The notes below the pieces were generated by a model. The model worked only from the letters and a program-made list of their open reading frames with translations, was not told the origin of the DNA and made no database searches. The translations under genes were made by a program, and so were the position numbers. Positions 34,166-42,312 of a stretch of DNA of 64,000 bases are shown here, one piece after another (positions within the stretch are counted from its first letter, which is position 1; the number at the start of each line of letters is the position of its first letter). The DNA comes from Streptomyces sp. NBC_01233 (lineage in GTDB: Bacteria > Actinomycetota > Actinomycetes > Streptomycetales > Streptomycetaceae), in NCBI RefSeq assembly GCF_035989305.1, contig NZ_CP108514.1, positions 7,730,501-7,794,500 on the forward strand, given 5' to 3'.

Positions 34166-35831
34166 GCTGCCCGAGGAGTGGGTGTTCGAGGACGAGGGGC
34201 ACTCCGGGGCGACCTTGGTGCGGCCCGCGCTGGAGCGGCTGCGCGACCTGGTCGCCCAGGTCGGCGTGGATGTGGTGCTGTGCTACGCGCCCGACCGCCT
34301 CGCCCGCAAGTTCGCTTACCAGGCCCTGCTGATCGAGGAGTTCGCCCGGGCCGGCACCCGGGTGGAGTTCGTGCGCGGCCCACGCGGCGACACTCCCGAG
34401 GACCAGCTGATGGTCCAGTTCCAGGGCATGTTCGCCGAGTACGAGAAGGCCCAGCTGATGGAACGCTACCGGCGCGGGAAGACCTACCGGGCGCGCTCGG
34501 GGGCAGTGAACGTGCTGGGCGGAGCCCCGTTCGGTTACCGCTACCTGCGCAAGACCCCCGAGTGCGGGGCCACCTACGAGATCGTCGAGTCCGAGGCGGC
34601 GCTGGTGGTCGAGCTGTTCCGCCGCTACACCGACGACGGGGCCTCCATCGCGGACCTGACCCGCTGGCTCACCGGCAGCGGCACTCCCACCCGCACCGGC
34701 AAGACCCGCTGGGACCGAAGCGTCATCTGGGGCATGCTCCGCAACCCCGCCTACGCAGGGCAGGCAGCCTTCGGCAAGACCCAGATCCTCCACGAGTCCC
34801 CGGGCCTCAACCGCCGGGCCCGCCTGGAGGGCCGCAGCACTCCGCGCGCCGTCAAGACCACCGACCGCCCCCGCGAGGAGTGGATCACCATCCCCGTTCC
34901 CGCGCTCGTCACCCCGGCCACCTTCGAACGCGCCGCCCAGCGGCTCGCCGACAACAAGCGCTTCGCTTCGCGCAACAGCAAGGTCCCCTCCCTGCTTCAG
35001 GGGTTGTCGGCCTGCGTGAGCTGCGGATACGGCTACTACCGCACCTCGACCACTACTTCCTCCGGCAAGAAGATCTACTACTACCGGTGCCTGGGCTCCG
35101 ACGACTACCGCTACGCGGGCGGCCGGGTCTGCACCAACAAGCCCGTCCGCGCCGACTACCTCGACACCGTCGTCTGGGACCACATCATCGGCATGACCGC
35201 CGACCCGCACCTGATCCGTTCCGAGATCGACAAGCGGCTGGACCGCGCCCGCACCTCCGACCCCGCCACCCGTCAGCGCAGCCGTCTCGAACTGGCCCTG
35301 GCCAAGGCCACCGCAGCGATCACACGCATGATCGAAGCGTTCCAGGAACAGCTGGTCACCATCGACGAACTGCGGGCCCGGATGCCCGGCCTGCGGGCCC
35401 GGGAGAGCAACCTGCGCGGCCAACTCGACGCGCTGGACGCCCAGCTCGCCGACCGCGACGCCTACCTCAAGCTCGCTGACGACCTCGAAGGCTTCCTCGC
35501 CCAGCTCCGAGAGAACGCTGGGACAGCCGAGGTCCCCGAGCGCCAGCGCGTCCTGCGGCTCCTCGTCAAAGACGTCCTCGTCGGACCCGAGAAAATCACC
35601 ATCCGGCACCGCATACCCGTGCGTGAGCGCACCGCCGACGACCAGCATCAAGATCAAGACGCTACGGAGGGTGACTCATGCCCGAGTTACCCATTGCGTT
35701 GGGGGCGTGATGATGCCCCCTTGTGGCGTACCGGTGAACGTCTTCTGATGTTCTCCGAGCTCCGTGAGGAGGCCGGACTTCAGGAATGCCTTCACCAGTG
35801 CCAGTACTCGTTTGTGTCCCTCCCCTCGTAG
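34053..35831 (+). CDS. Large serine recombinase
   Basis: About 592 residues. Resolvase domain with the catalytic Ser in IYARVSSARQKKDQTI, VVLCYAPDRLARK and QLMVQFQGMFAEYEKAQL; recombinase domain NVLGGAPFGYRYLRK...WGMLRNPAYAGQAAFG; zinc ribbon CVSCGYGYY...YYYRCLGS...GGRVC; and a long coiled coil (residues ~390-480). It integrates and excises by cutting att sites with 2-nt overhangs. Oddly, the frame has no stop inside the element: about 45 residues after VRERTADD come from the right end, the antisense of the RT gene and the first bases of IS3, which supplies the TAG. Confidence 0.93.
   Translation: MTSVAIYARVSSARQKKDQTIGSQTAALRAHAATAHLELPEEWVFEDEGHSGATLVRPALERLRDLVAQVGVDVVLCYAPDRLARKFAYQALLIEEFARAGTRVEFVRGPRGDTPEDQLMVQFQGMFAEYEKAQLMERYRRGKTYRARSGAVNVLGGAPFGYRYLRKTPECGATYEIVESEAALVVELFRRYTDDGASIADLTRWLTGSGTPTRTGKTRWDRSVIWGMLRNPAYAGQAAFGKTQILHESPGLNRRARLEGRSTPRAVKTTDRPREEWITIPVPALVTPATFERAAQRLADNKRFASRNSKVPSLLQGLSACVSCGYGYYRTSTTTSSGKKIYYYRCLGSDDYRYAGGRVCTNKPVRADYLDTVVWDHIIGMTADPHLIRSEIDKRLDRARTSDPATRQRSRLELALAKATAAITRMIEAFQEQLVTIDELRARMPGLRARESNLRGQLDALDAQLADRDAYLKLADDLEGFLAQLRENAGTAEVPERQRVLRLLVKDVLVGPEKITIRHRIPVRERTADDQHQDQDATEGDSCPSYPLRWGRDDAPLWRTGERLLMFSELREEAGLQECLHQCQYSFVSLPS
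35712..35814 (-). pseudogene. Group II intron reverse transcriptase, 5' fragment
   Basis: 34 codons on the minus strand read VLALVKAFLKSGLLTELGEH then KTFTGTPQGGII, the RT segment immediately before ISPLLANIAL found at 33455. Thus the serine element sits between the two pieces. The rest of the RT 5' end and intron domains I-III are lost at the IS3 boundary. Confidence 0.85.
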
Positions 35832-35866
35832 CGTGGAGTCCGTGATGGCAGGGGAAGTTGGGGTTC

Positions 35867-36196
35867 ATGGGTTCCAAGCAACGGACGTACACGCCTGAGT
35901 TTCGTGAGGGTGCTGTACGCATCGTGATCGAGACGGGCAGGCCGATCCCGGAGGTCGCCGAGGAGCTCGGCGTCCACTCCGGCACGCTGCACAGCTGGGT
36001 GTCGCGATGGCGGCGCAACGGGTCGGCGTCGTCCGACCGGCCGGCCGAGCCCGCGCCGGGCGGCCGGATGCGCGAAGCCGAGCGCGCCGAGCTGGAGCGG
36101 CTACGGCGGGAGATGTCGGAGAAGAACAAGCGGATACGCGAGCTGGAGATGGAGCGTGATGTCCTCAAGCGATGCATGGTCCTCTGGGTGAAGTGA
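35867..36196 (+). CDS. IS3 OrfA
   Basis: 109 residues: HTH_Tnp region KQRTYTPEFREGAVRIVIETG with PEVAEELGVHSGTLHSWVSRW, and a C-terminal leucine zipper RLRREMSEKNKRIRELEMER. ATG at 35867 with GGGGAAG upstream. orfB begins before its stop, allowing a -1 frameshift fusion. Confidence 0.92.
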   Translation: MGSKQRTYTPEFREGAVRIVIETGRPIPEVAEELGVHSGTLHSWVSRWRRNGSASSDRPAEPAPGGRMREAERAELERLRREMSEKNKRIRELEMERDVLKRCMVLWVK

Positions 36197-37104
36197 CCGG
36201 GACGGACCCGGCCGCCCTGGCCGCGTTCATCGGTAACCAGAGGACTGAGCATCGCGTCCCGCACCGTCTGGCCTGCCAGATCCTGGAAGTCTCGGAGTCC
36301 TGGTTCTACAAGTGGCGCGACAAGCCCACCACTGCGCGTGAGGTCCGGCGGGGACAGCTGGCCGACGCGATCACGGGGATCTTCGAGGGCTCCGGCGGCA
36401 CCTATGGTTCCCCGAAGGTCTGGGTCCTTCTGGTCCGCGCGGGCTGGCGGGTCTCGGTGAACACCGTGGCCCGCCTCATGGCCGAACTCGGCCTGGCCGG
36501 ACGGAAGGTCCGCCACCGGCGGGGGCTGACCCGGCCCGGCAAACGGCCGGCGGCCCCGGACTTCGTGCGCCGTGACTTCACCGCGGACGCTCCGGACCAG
36601 GTGTGGTGCGGCGACATGACCGAGATCACCACCGGTGAGGGCAAGCTCTACCTGGCCACCGTCATCGACCTGTTCTCGCGTCGATTGCTCGGCTATGCGA
36701 TGGGCGCCCGTCACGACGCCGATCTCGTCGTCGCCTCCCTGAACATGGCCACGGCCACCCGCGGCGGTGACGTCAGGGGCGTGATCTTTCACAGCGACCG
36801 CGGCAGCGAATACGTCTCCCGGCGCTTTCGCAGGGCCTGTCGCCGCCTGGGCGTGACCCAGTCCATGGGCCGCGTCGGGTCGTGTTTCGACAACGCCGTC
36901 AGCGAGGCGTTCAACAGCGTGCTCAAGGTCGAGTACGTCCACCGGCACACCTTCACCACCCGCACCGAGGCCCGGCTGAGGATCGCGACCTGGATCACCG
37001 GCTTCTACAACACCCGACGGCTACACAGCGTATGCGAGTACCACAGCCCGATCGACTACGAACGAGACCACCAGGCCGACCCCACCGTGGAGCTGGCCGC
37101 TTGA
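36172..37104 (+). CDS. IS3-family transposase OrfB
   Basis: 310 residues, identical in translation to the copy at 15496-16428 with DDE residues in VWCGDMTEIT, FHSDRGSEY and NAVSEAFN. Intact orfA upstream. Confidence 0.94.
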   Translation: MHGPLGEVTGTDPAALAAFIGNQRTEHRVPHRLACQILEVSESWFYKWRDKPTTAREVRRGQLADAITGIFEGSGGTYGSPKVWVLLVRAGWRVSVNTVARLMAELGLAGRKVRHRRGLTRPGKRPAAPDFVRRDFTADAPDQVWCGDMTEITTGEGKLYLATVIDLFSRRLLGYAMGARHDADLVVASLNMATATRGGDVRGVIFHSDRGSEYVSRRFRRACRRLGVTQSMGRVGSCFDNAVSEAFNSVLKVEYVHRHTFTTRTEARLRIATWITGFYNTRRLHSVCEYHSPIDYERDHQADPTVELAA

Positions 37105-37143
37105 AAGATCTCCACAGCCCGAGGGGATTGACAGATCGGCGCG

Positions 37144-37566
37144 GTGGCCTATGGTGCAGCCGCCTTCTGGCGGCTGCACTACGACCACACCACACCGCTG
37201 GCCTATCACACCCTGCACGAGGTACTCGACATCGCCCAGAACTTCGGGCTCTCCTATACCATGAACGACCAGACTGCGACGCTCGGGACGATCGACATAC
37301 GCGTCGCGGCCCACGAGGCCCGCTCCCTGGCGACCGGCCTGCGCAGCGACATCGTGCCGGTACCACTGCGCAGTACTGGTGATCAGCGCAGCGACCTCCA
37401 CGCACTCGCTGCACGGCTCGATGCCGAACGCCGAGCCGCTGACGACGCCAGCACCACCTCCGAGCGGCTGGAGGCGTATGCCCGGCTGCTCAGCGAGCTT
37501 GAACATGTCAAGAACCAGGTGGGCCTTACGACCACGCTCGGCCCACCTGCCACGCGGACGATCTAG
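37144..37566 (+). CDS. Unknown protein, 5' end probably cut by IS3
   Basis: 140 residues beginning MAYGAAAFWRLHYDHTTPLAYHTL; the frame is open back to the IS3 end at 37133, so the true start may be lost. The C-terminal half is helical (DLHALAARLDAERRAADDAS...ERLEAYARLLSELEHVKNQ), probably coiled coil. No family recognised. Confidence 0.55.
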   Translation: MAYGAAAFWRLHYDHTTPLAYHTLHEVLDIAQNFGLSYTMNDQTATLGTIDIRVAAHEARSLATGLRSDIVPVPLRSTGDQRSDLHALAARLDAERRAADDASTTSERLEAYARLLSELEHVKNQVGLTTTLGPPATRTI

Positions 37567-37741
37567 GGGTGCCGTGACGCGTAGCTGAGCGTGCAGCCCC
37601 GCCGCCACGCATGTGGGCGGCGAGTGGTTCGAGGTCTCGCAGCCGCCGTACTTGGCCGTGGAGATTCGTTAGGAGAGGGCCGTCGCGGCCGGCCTTCCCG
37701 CCGACGTGTCCCACGCCTTTGGCGTCTTCGGCAGGACGCTA

Positions 37742-38846
37742 TTGATCAGAAACAATTTGGGTTCTGGGTCGTTGGAGGGGTGTGAGCGATCTGGTGGGGG
37801 ACGCGCGGCATCTGTCGCCGTCGGCGCAGGAGGCCCTGCGGCTGCGGGCGGTGGCCGCGTTGGTGGCGGAGCGGGACCGTGAGGACGTGGCGGCGGTCTT
37901 CGGGGTATCGGTGAAGGCGGTCGACACGTGGTGGGCAAAGTGGCAGGCCAGCGGGCGGGAAGCGCTGGTCATGCGGCCTCGCGGCAAACCGGTCGGGGTG
38001 CATCAGCTGCTCGGGGAAGCGGAGCAGGCCGCTGTGCGGCAGGCCGTCCTCGATCACCGGCCCTGCGACGTGGGGCTGAGCGGGCAGTTGTGGACGCGGC
38101 GGCTGGTGGGCGAGCTGATCGCGAGGCTGTACCGGCTGCGGCTGACCGAACCGGGGGTGGGCAAGTATCTGAGGCGGTGGGGGCTGACCTTCCAGCGTCC
38201 GGACAAGCGGGCCGTGGAGCAGGACCAGGAGGCCGTGCGCCGCTGGCATGAGGAGACCTGGCCGGCGATCTGGGCGAAGGCGAAGAAGGACGGCGGCGAG
38301 GTCCTGTTCGCCGACCAGGTCGGCATCCGCTCCGACCAGGTCACCGGCCGTACCTGGGGAGAGAAGGGGAAGACTCCCGTCGTGCGGCGGACTGGCAATC
38401 GGTTCTCGGTGAACGCGATGTCGGCGATCAGTACCAAGGGCCGGATGCACTTCATGGTCTTCGCCGAGAGCTTCACCGCCGAGGTGATGTGCCGCTTCCC
38501 GGACCGGCTGGCCGGCCACTTCGACCGCAAGGTCCATCTCGTGGTCGACGGGCACTCCGCCCACCGCTCCAAGAAGGTCCGCGACTGGCTCACTGCCCAC
38601 CCCGACGACGTCGAGCTGCACTTCCTGCCCCCGTACTCGCCCGAGCTGAACCCTGACGAGCTGGTCAACGCCGACCTCAAGCACAGCCTGCCCAAGCAGC
38701 ACCGGGCCCGTAACCAGGCCGAACTCGCCACCGAGACCCGTCGCTTCTTCCACAGACGCCAGCGTCAGCCGCACATCGTCCGCAGCTACTTCGGCGGCCC
38801 GCACGTCCGCTACATCCTGAACGAGAACCCATGAGTTTCTGATCAG
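37742..38846 (+). mobile_element. IS630-family insertion sequence, intact
   Basis: Inverted ends TTGATCAGAAACAATTTGGG and (complement) CTGATCAGAAACTCATGGG, flanked by the TA duplication typical of the family (37740-37741 and 38847-38848). One transposase gene. Confidence 0.9.
37782..38834 (+). CDS. IS630-family transposase
   Basis: 350 residues, GTG start. HTH (DVAAVFGVSVKAVDTWWAKWQ), then DDE domain with Asp in EVLFADQVGIR, Asp in LVVDGHSAHRSK and the Glu block in LPPYSPELNPDELVN. Intact and between intact ends, so possibly active. Confidence 0.94.
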   Translation: MSDLVGDARHLSPSAQEALRLRAVAALVAERDREDVAAVFGVSVKAVDTWWAKWQASGREALVMRPRGKPVGVHQLLGEAEQAAVRQAVLDHRPCDVGLSGQLWTRRLVGELIARLYRLRLTEPGVGKYLRRWGLTFQRPDKRAVEQDQEAVRRWHEETWPAIWAKAKKDGGEVLFADQVGIRSDQVTGRTWGEKGKTPVVRRTGNRFSVNAMSAISTKGRMHFMVFAESFTAEVMCRFPDRLAGHFDRKVHLVVDGHSAHRSKKVRDWLTAHPDDVELHFLPPYSPELNPDELVNADLKHSLPKQHRARNQAELATETRRFFHRRQRQPHIVRSYFGGPHVRYILNENP

Positions 38847-39084
38847 TATGCGGAATCCAGGAAGCCGGCATGTCGCCGTCCGACCACTGGTGGCTGCCGG
38901 AGCGGGAGAACGCCTGTGGCGCCTGCCGGGAAGCGGCAGGTGTCATCGATGACCGCTAGCCGCAGGCGATGAGGGGCCAGGACGCGCGGGTCAGCGTGCC
39001 GATGTGAGCGGCCTCGCTTTCGCCGACCGGGTGGGCACACCACCGTCGGAGGAGACGATGCCAGCGCCTGGTTCGGGCAGGGTG

Positions 39085-39465
39085 TCAGGCCGCCGTCCGC
39101 GTCCGCTCCGCGAGCTTTTGCGCCTGCGCGTAGAACACCGCCCGCTCCGCGGTCCGCTTGGCGTCCAGCACCGCCTGCAGTGGCAAGTGGAGTGCACCGG
39201 CGATGCGCCCACTGTCCCAGCCCAGGGTGTGTAGCCGGTACACCACGGCGGGTCGGTAGCGCAGCGGGACGCGCCTGCCTCCCGCCTCGTCGACCTCGTG
39301 CATGTCCTTCTCGTGAACTTCGCGCAGCCGTGCGGCGTGCTGACGCAGTTTGCTGCGTTCCCGGGCGGTGAAGCCGCCCCAGATTCCGTCGGTTCCCTCG
39401 TGGTGCAGCGCATCGACCAGGCAGTCCAGGCGCACTGGGTGTTGAGCGACGCTGAAGATGTGCAT
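39085..39465 (-). pseudogene. WhiB-like protein fragment with degenerate cluster region
   Basis: Contains the WhiB signature turn GTDGIWGGFTARERSKLR and the preceding HPVRLDCLVDALHHE, which parallels CPVRxxCLxxAL. The expected CxxC is replaced (VAQH), so the iron-sulfur site is incomplete. A C-terminal extension reads as a second HTH (PAVVYRLHTLGWDSGRIAGALHLPLQAVLDA). Upstream sequence ends at the IS256 boundary. Likely a decayed regulator gene; could also be a divergent WhiB homologue that has lost its cluster. Confidence 0.45.
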
Positions 39466-39533
39466 GAAGGCGACGTGTTGGTTGTCGACGGGGTGAGGTG
39501 AAACGACCCCGGCGGCCGTCGGCGAATGGTCAT

Positions 39534-40951
39534 GTCCCCCTTCGTGGTGTAGCCGATCACTCGGTGGGCGCGTTGGTGGCGTTGGGTGGTGCGGGGGCGC
39601 TTTTAGGGAGCTCGGTGGGGTAGATCTCGTCCATGCTTCCCTCGGGCAGGTAGCGGCGGGGGAAGGCGATCCATTCGTCGTGCAGTTCGAAGAGCACGGC
39701 TGTGACCAGTCGCAGGAGGGCGTCGTCGTTGGGGAAGACCTGGACGACGTCGGTGCGGCGCTTGATCTCGCGGTTGATCCGTTCGAGCGGGTTGGTGGAC
39801 TGGATCTTCTTCCAGTGCCGTTCCGGGAAGGCCGCGAAGGCGGTCAGGTCGTCCTTGGCGTCCAGGAGCATCTGTTTGACCTTGGGGAACTGCTTGCCGA
39901 GCATCTCGGCGACGGTGTCGAGCTGGGTGCGGACCGCGTCCTGGGTGGGCTGGGCGAAGACTGTGCGGATGGTTGCGGCGACCATCTCGGTCGCCTCCTT
40001 CGGAATCACCGCGAAGACATTTCGCAGGAAATGAACACGGCATCTCTGCCACGCGGCGCCGAGCATGACCTTGCGGATCGCCTTGACCAGGCCGGAATGG
40101 CTGTCGGACAGGACCAGGCGGACCCCGGTCAGGCCGCGTTCGCGCAGGGAGCGCAGGAACTCGGCCCAGAACGCCTCGGTCTCGCTGTCGCCGACCATGA
40201 CGCCCAGGACCTCGCGGCCGCCGTCCTCGGTGATCCCGGTGGCGACGACCACGGCGCGAGAGACGATCTGGTGGTTCACGCGTGCCTTGCAGTAGGTGGC
40301 GTCCAGGTACATGTAGGGGAAGCGGGTGTGGTCCAGCGGCCGGGTGCGGAAGGCGGTCAGCGGCTCGTCCAGGTCCGCGCAGATCCGGGAGACCTCGCTC
40401 TTGGAGATCCCGGTGTCCGCGCCCAGGGCCTTGACCAAGTCGTCCACCGACCGGGTGGACACGCCATGGACGTAGGCCTCCACGATGACCGCGTACAGGG
40501 CCTGGTCGATCCGGCGCCGGCGCTCCAGCAGGCTGGGGAAGAAGCTTCCGGCGCGCAGTTTGGGGATGGCCAGCTCCAGGTCGCCGGCCTGGGTGGTGAG
40601 CGTCTTCTCGCGGTGCCCGTTGCGCAAGGCGGTACGGGCCTCGGTGTGCTCGTTCCAGCCGGCACCGATGTGGGCAGCGGCCTCGGCCTCGATCAGCTCC
40701 TGCAGCATCCGCTCGGCGATGCCGCGGACGAGTTCGAGTCCGTCTGCCGAGCGTAGTGACTCCAGCAGGCGTAATAGGTCAGACTGGGACAGGGCCACCT
40801 CGCACCTCCGTTGTTGAACTGGCCGTTCAATACGGAGAGTTGCATGGTGGCCCACCTCATGCGCAGAGAGCGCGAGCCCTCCGCGGGTGTGCGCCCGGCG
40901 AGCAAGCCCGCGCACACCTCACCCTTGATCGGCTACACCACGTGGCGGGAC
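39534..40951 (-). mobile_element. IS256-family insertion sequence
   Basis: Inverted ends GTCCCCCTTCGTGGTGTAGC at left and (complement) GTCCCGCCACGTGGTGTAGC at right, both running into CGATCA. One transposase gene. No 8-bp duplication could be matched (ATGGTCAT versus GCCATCCG). Confidence 0.85.
39557..40798 (-). CDS. IS256-family (mutator) transposase
   Basis: 413 residues from a GTG at 40798. Mutator signature: GSFFPSLLERRRRIDQALYAVIVEAYVHGVSTR, catalytic Asp in YMYLDATYCKARV, Asp in VLSDSHSGLVKAI and the CRVHFLRNVFAVIP segment, Glu in NPLERINREIKRRT. Full length, no frameshift. Confidence 0.95.
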   Translation of the reverse strand: MALSQSDLLRLLESLRSADGLELVRGIAERMLQELIEAEAAAHIGAGWNEHTEARTALRNGHREKTLTTQAGDLELAIPKLRAGSFFPSLLERRRRIDQALYAVIVEAYVHGVSTRSVDDLVKALGADTGISKSEVSRICADLDEPLTAFRTRPLDHTRFPYMYLDATYCKARVNHQIVSRAVVVATGITEDGGREVLGVMVGDSETEAFWAEFLRSLRERGLTGVRLVLSDSHSGLVKAIRKVMLGAAWQRCRVHFLRNVFAVIPKEATEMVAATIRTVFAQPTQDAVRTQLDTVAEMLGKQFPKVKQMLLDAKDDLTAFAAFPERHWKKIQSTNPLERINREIKRRTDVVQVFPNDDALLRLVTAVLFELHDEWIAFPRRYLPEGSMDEIYPTELPKSAPAPPNATNAPTE

Positions 40952-40970
40952 GCCATCCGGCGAATTCTAG

Positions 40971-42251
40971 CGATCGTTGCAACACGTGATCGTTGTGTCA
41001 GATGGCGAGCAGTCTATTCAGCCGCTCAGCTGGGGTTTCCCAGTCGAGCGTTTTGCGCGGTCTGGAGTTGAGTTCGGCCGCGACGGTTTCGAGGGCGTCG
41101 CGGTTGTGGAGGGCCAGGTCGGTGCCCTTGGGGAAGTACTGGCGGAGCAGGCCGTTGGTGTTCTCGTTGGAGCCGCGCTGCCAGGGGCTGGCCGGGTTGC
41201 AGAAGTAGACCGGCATGTTCGAGGACATCGCGAACTCGTGGTGGCGGCCCATTTCCGCGCCTTGGTCCCAGGTCAACGACCGTTTCAACTGAGGGGGCAG
41301 GCCCTTCACGGTCTCGGCCAGGGCGTCACGGACGCTGATGGCGCCGTGGTCTTCGGGTAGGTGCACCAGCATGAGGTAGCGCGTGCTGCGTTCGACCAGC
41401 GTGCCGATGGCTGAGCGGCCTTCGCGGCCGATAATGAGGTCGCCTTCCCAGTGGCCGGGGACCGCGCGGTCGGCCACTTCCGTGGGTCGATCGCTGATCA
41501 TGACCATGGGGTGGGTGTAGCGCGGGTGGTGGGAGGTTGCCAGCCGGTGCGGTTTGCGTGCGATCCGGCCGGTCCGCAGGGCCCGGGCGGGCTCGCGGCG
41601 TAGTTCTCCGCGGCCCTGGAGGTAGAGGGCCTGGTAGATCGTCTCGTGCACCACGTGCATCTCCGGACAGTCGGGGAAGTCCCGGCGGAGTTGGTGGACT
41701 ATTTGTTCCGGGCTCCAGCGCCTGCCCAGGCGTTCTTGGATGTATTCGCGAAGCTCTGGGCTCTGCCCGATCTTGCTCGGCTTCGGGCGAGGCCGGCGGC
41801 CCTCGGCACGGGCCTGAGCCGCGTAGGGCCGGTAGAACCACTTCTTGCCGGTGCCCGGCGTGCGGTTGCGGCGTATCTCACGGCTGATCGTGGACGGGCT
41901 GCGGCCCAGCTCGGCGGCGATGGCGCGGACTGTCGCCTTCTCCCGTAGGCGGTCGGCGATGTGGATGCGTTCAGCCTCGCGCAAGTACCGGGACGGCGAT
42001 GAATCGGGTGCCTGCTCTGATCGCGCGGGCGCCCGAAATCGCTTCGGATCAAGCCGGCCGTTACGCCACTCTCGACCTGTCCGTTCGTTGATACCAGTGA
42101 TCTTGCATGCTTCTCGGTTGCTCATCTCTTGGCCCACGAGCAGCAAGTATTGCTCCCGCTCCTTACGGAGCTTCTTGTGCCCGCCGACGCCCCGGGACTC
42201 TCGAAGCTTGGAGCCCATGGCACCCCTTGAGCTGGGGTGTTGCGACGATCA
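40971..42251 (-). mobile_element. IS30-family insertion sequence, intact
   Basis: 1281 bp, ends CGATCGTTGCAACACG and (complement) TGATCGTCGCAACACC, flanked by CTAG at 40967-40970 and 42252-42255. One intact transposase gene. It sits 20 bp from the IS256 end and 57 bp from the ATPase fusion gene. Confidence 0.92.
40998..42218 (-). CDS. IS30-family transposase
   Basis: 406 residues. HTH pair (NREACKITGINERTGREWRNG; ATVRAIAAELGRSPSTISREIRRN) and the DDE core with Asp in GHWEGDLIIGREGRSAIGTLVERSTRY, Asp in SLTWDQGAEM and Glu in [20 protein letters not shown]. The related element at 18244-19675 is its decayed relative. Confidence 0.96.
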   Translation of the reverse strand: MGSKLRESRGVGGHKKLRKEREQYLLLVGQEMSNREACKITGINERTGREWRNGRLDPKRFRAPARSEQAPDSSPSRYLREAERIHIADRLREKATVRAIAAELGRSPSTISREIRRNRTPGTGKKWFYRPYAAQARAEGRRPRPKPSKIGQSPELREYIQERLGRRWSPEQIVHQLRRDFPDCPEMHVVHETIYQALYLQGRGELRREPARALRTGRIARKPHRLATSHHPRYTHPMVMISDRPTEVADRAVPGHWEGDLIIGREGRSAIGTLVERSTRYLMLVHLPEDHGAISVRDALAETVKGLPPQLKRSLTWDQGAEMGRHHEFAMSSNMPVYFCNPASPWQRGSNENTNGLLRQYFPKGTDLALHNRDALETVAAELNSRPRKTLDWETPAERLNRLLAI

Positions 42252-42312
42252 CTAGAACTCAGGGTCCTCCCAGGCCGCCGGGGTCGTCGTGAACACGGTG
42301 TCGGCTTCGTGG

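Larger units (their letters stand above)
33453..35711 (+). mobile_element. Compact serine-recombinase element inserted in the intron RT gene
   Basis: About 2.26 kb. Removing it joins TGTGCC-type RT frames exactly at QGGII|SPLLANIAL. Left end GATCACGCTCCCAACGCAAT and right end (complement) ATCACGCCCCCAACGCAATG are inverted repeats of about 28 bp with 2-3 mismatches and share the core GAT (33453-33455, 35709-35711). Joined as a circle they form a ~50-bp palindrome, the form expected of an attP for a large serine recombinase; the host attB would be GGGGAGATGATGCC. Contents: a regulator-like ORF, a tiny ORF and the recombinase. Confidence 0.8.
35815..37133 (+). mobile_element. IS3-family insertion sequence, copy 2
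   Basis: Same ends as copy 1 (TGTCCCTCCCCTCGTAGCG...; ...GGGGATTGACA). 1319 bp, same orientation, 20.7 kb from copy 1. Both ORFs are intact, so this copy may be active and could supply transposase to copy 1. No target duplication (TTG before, GAT after). Confidence 0.92.

Noticed and set aside
37567..37741. Possible gene on the minus strand (LLTNLHGQVRRLRDLEPLAAHM)
   Set aside because: Too short, no start or known motif; could be a remnant but not supportable.
38849..39084. Possible transposase tail between the IS630 and the WhiB-like fragment
   Set aside because: Short frames such as RLRLAVIDDTCRFPAGATGVL were seen but match nothing I can name.
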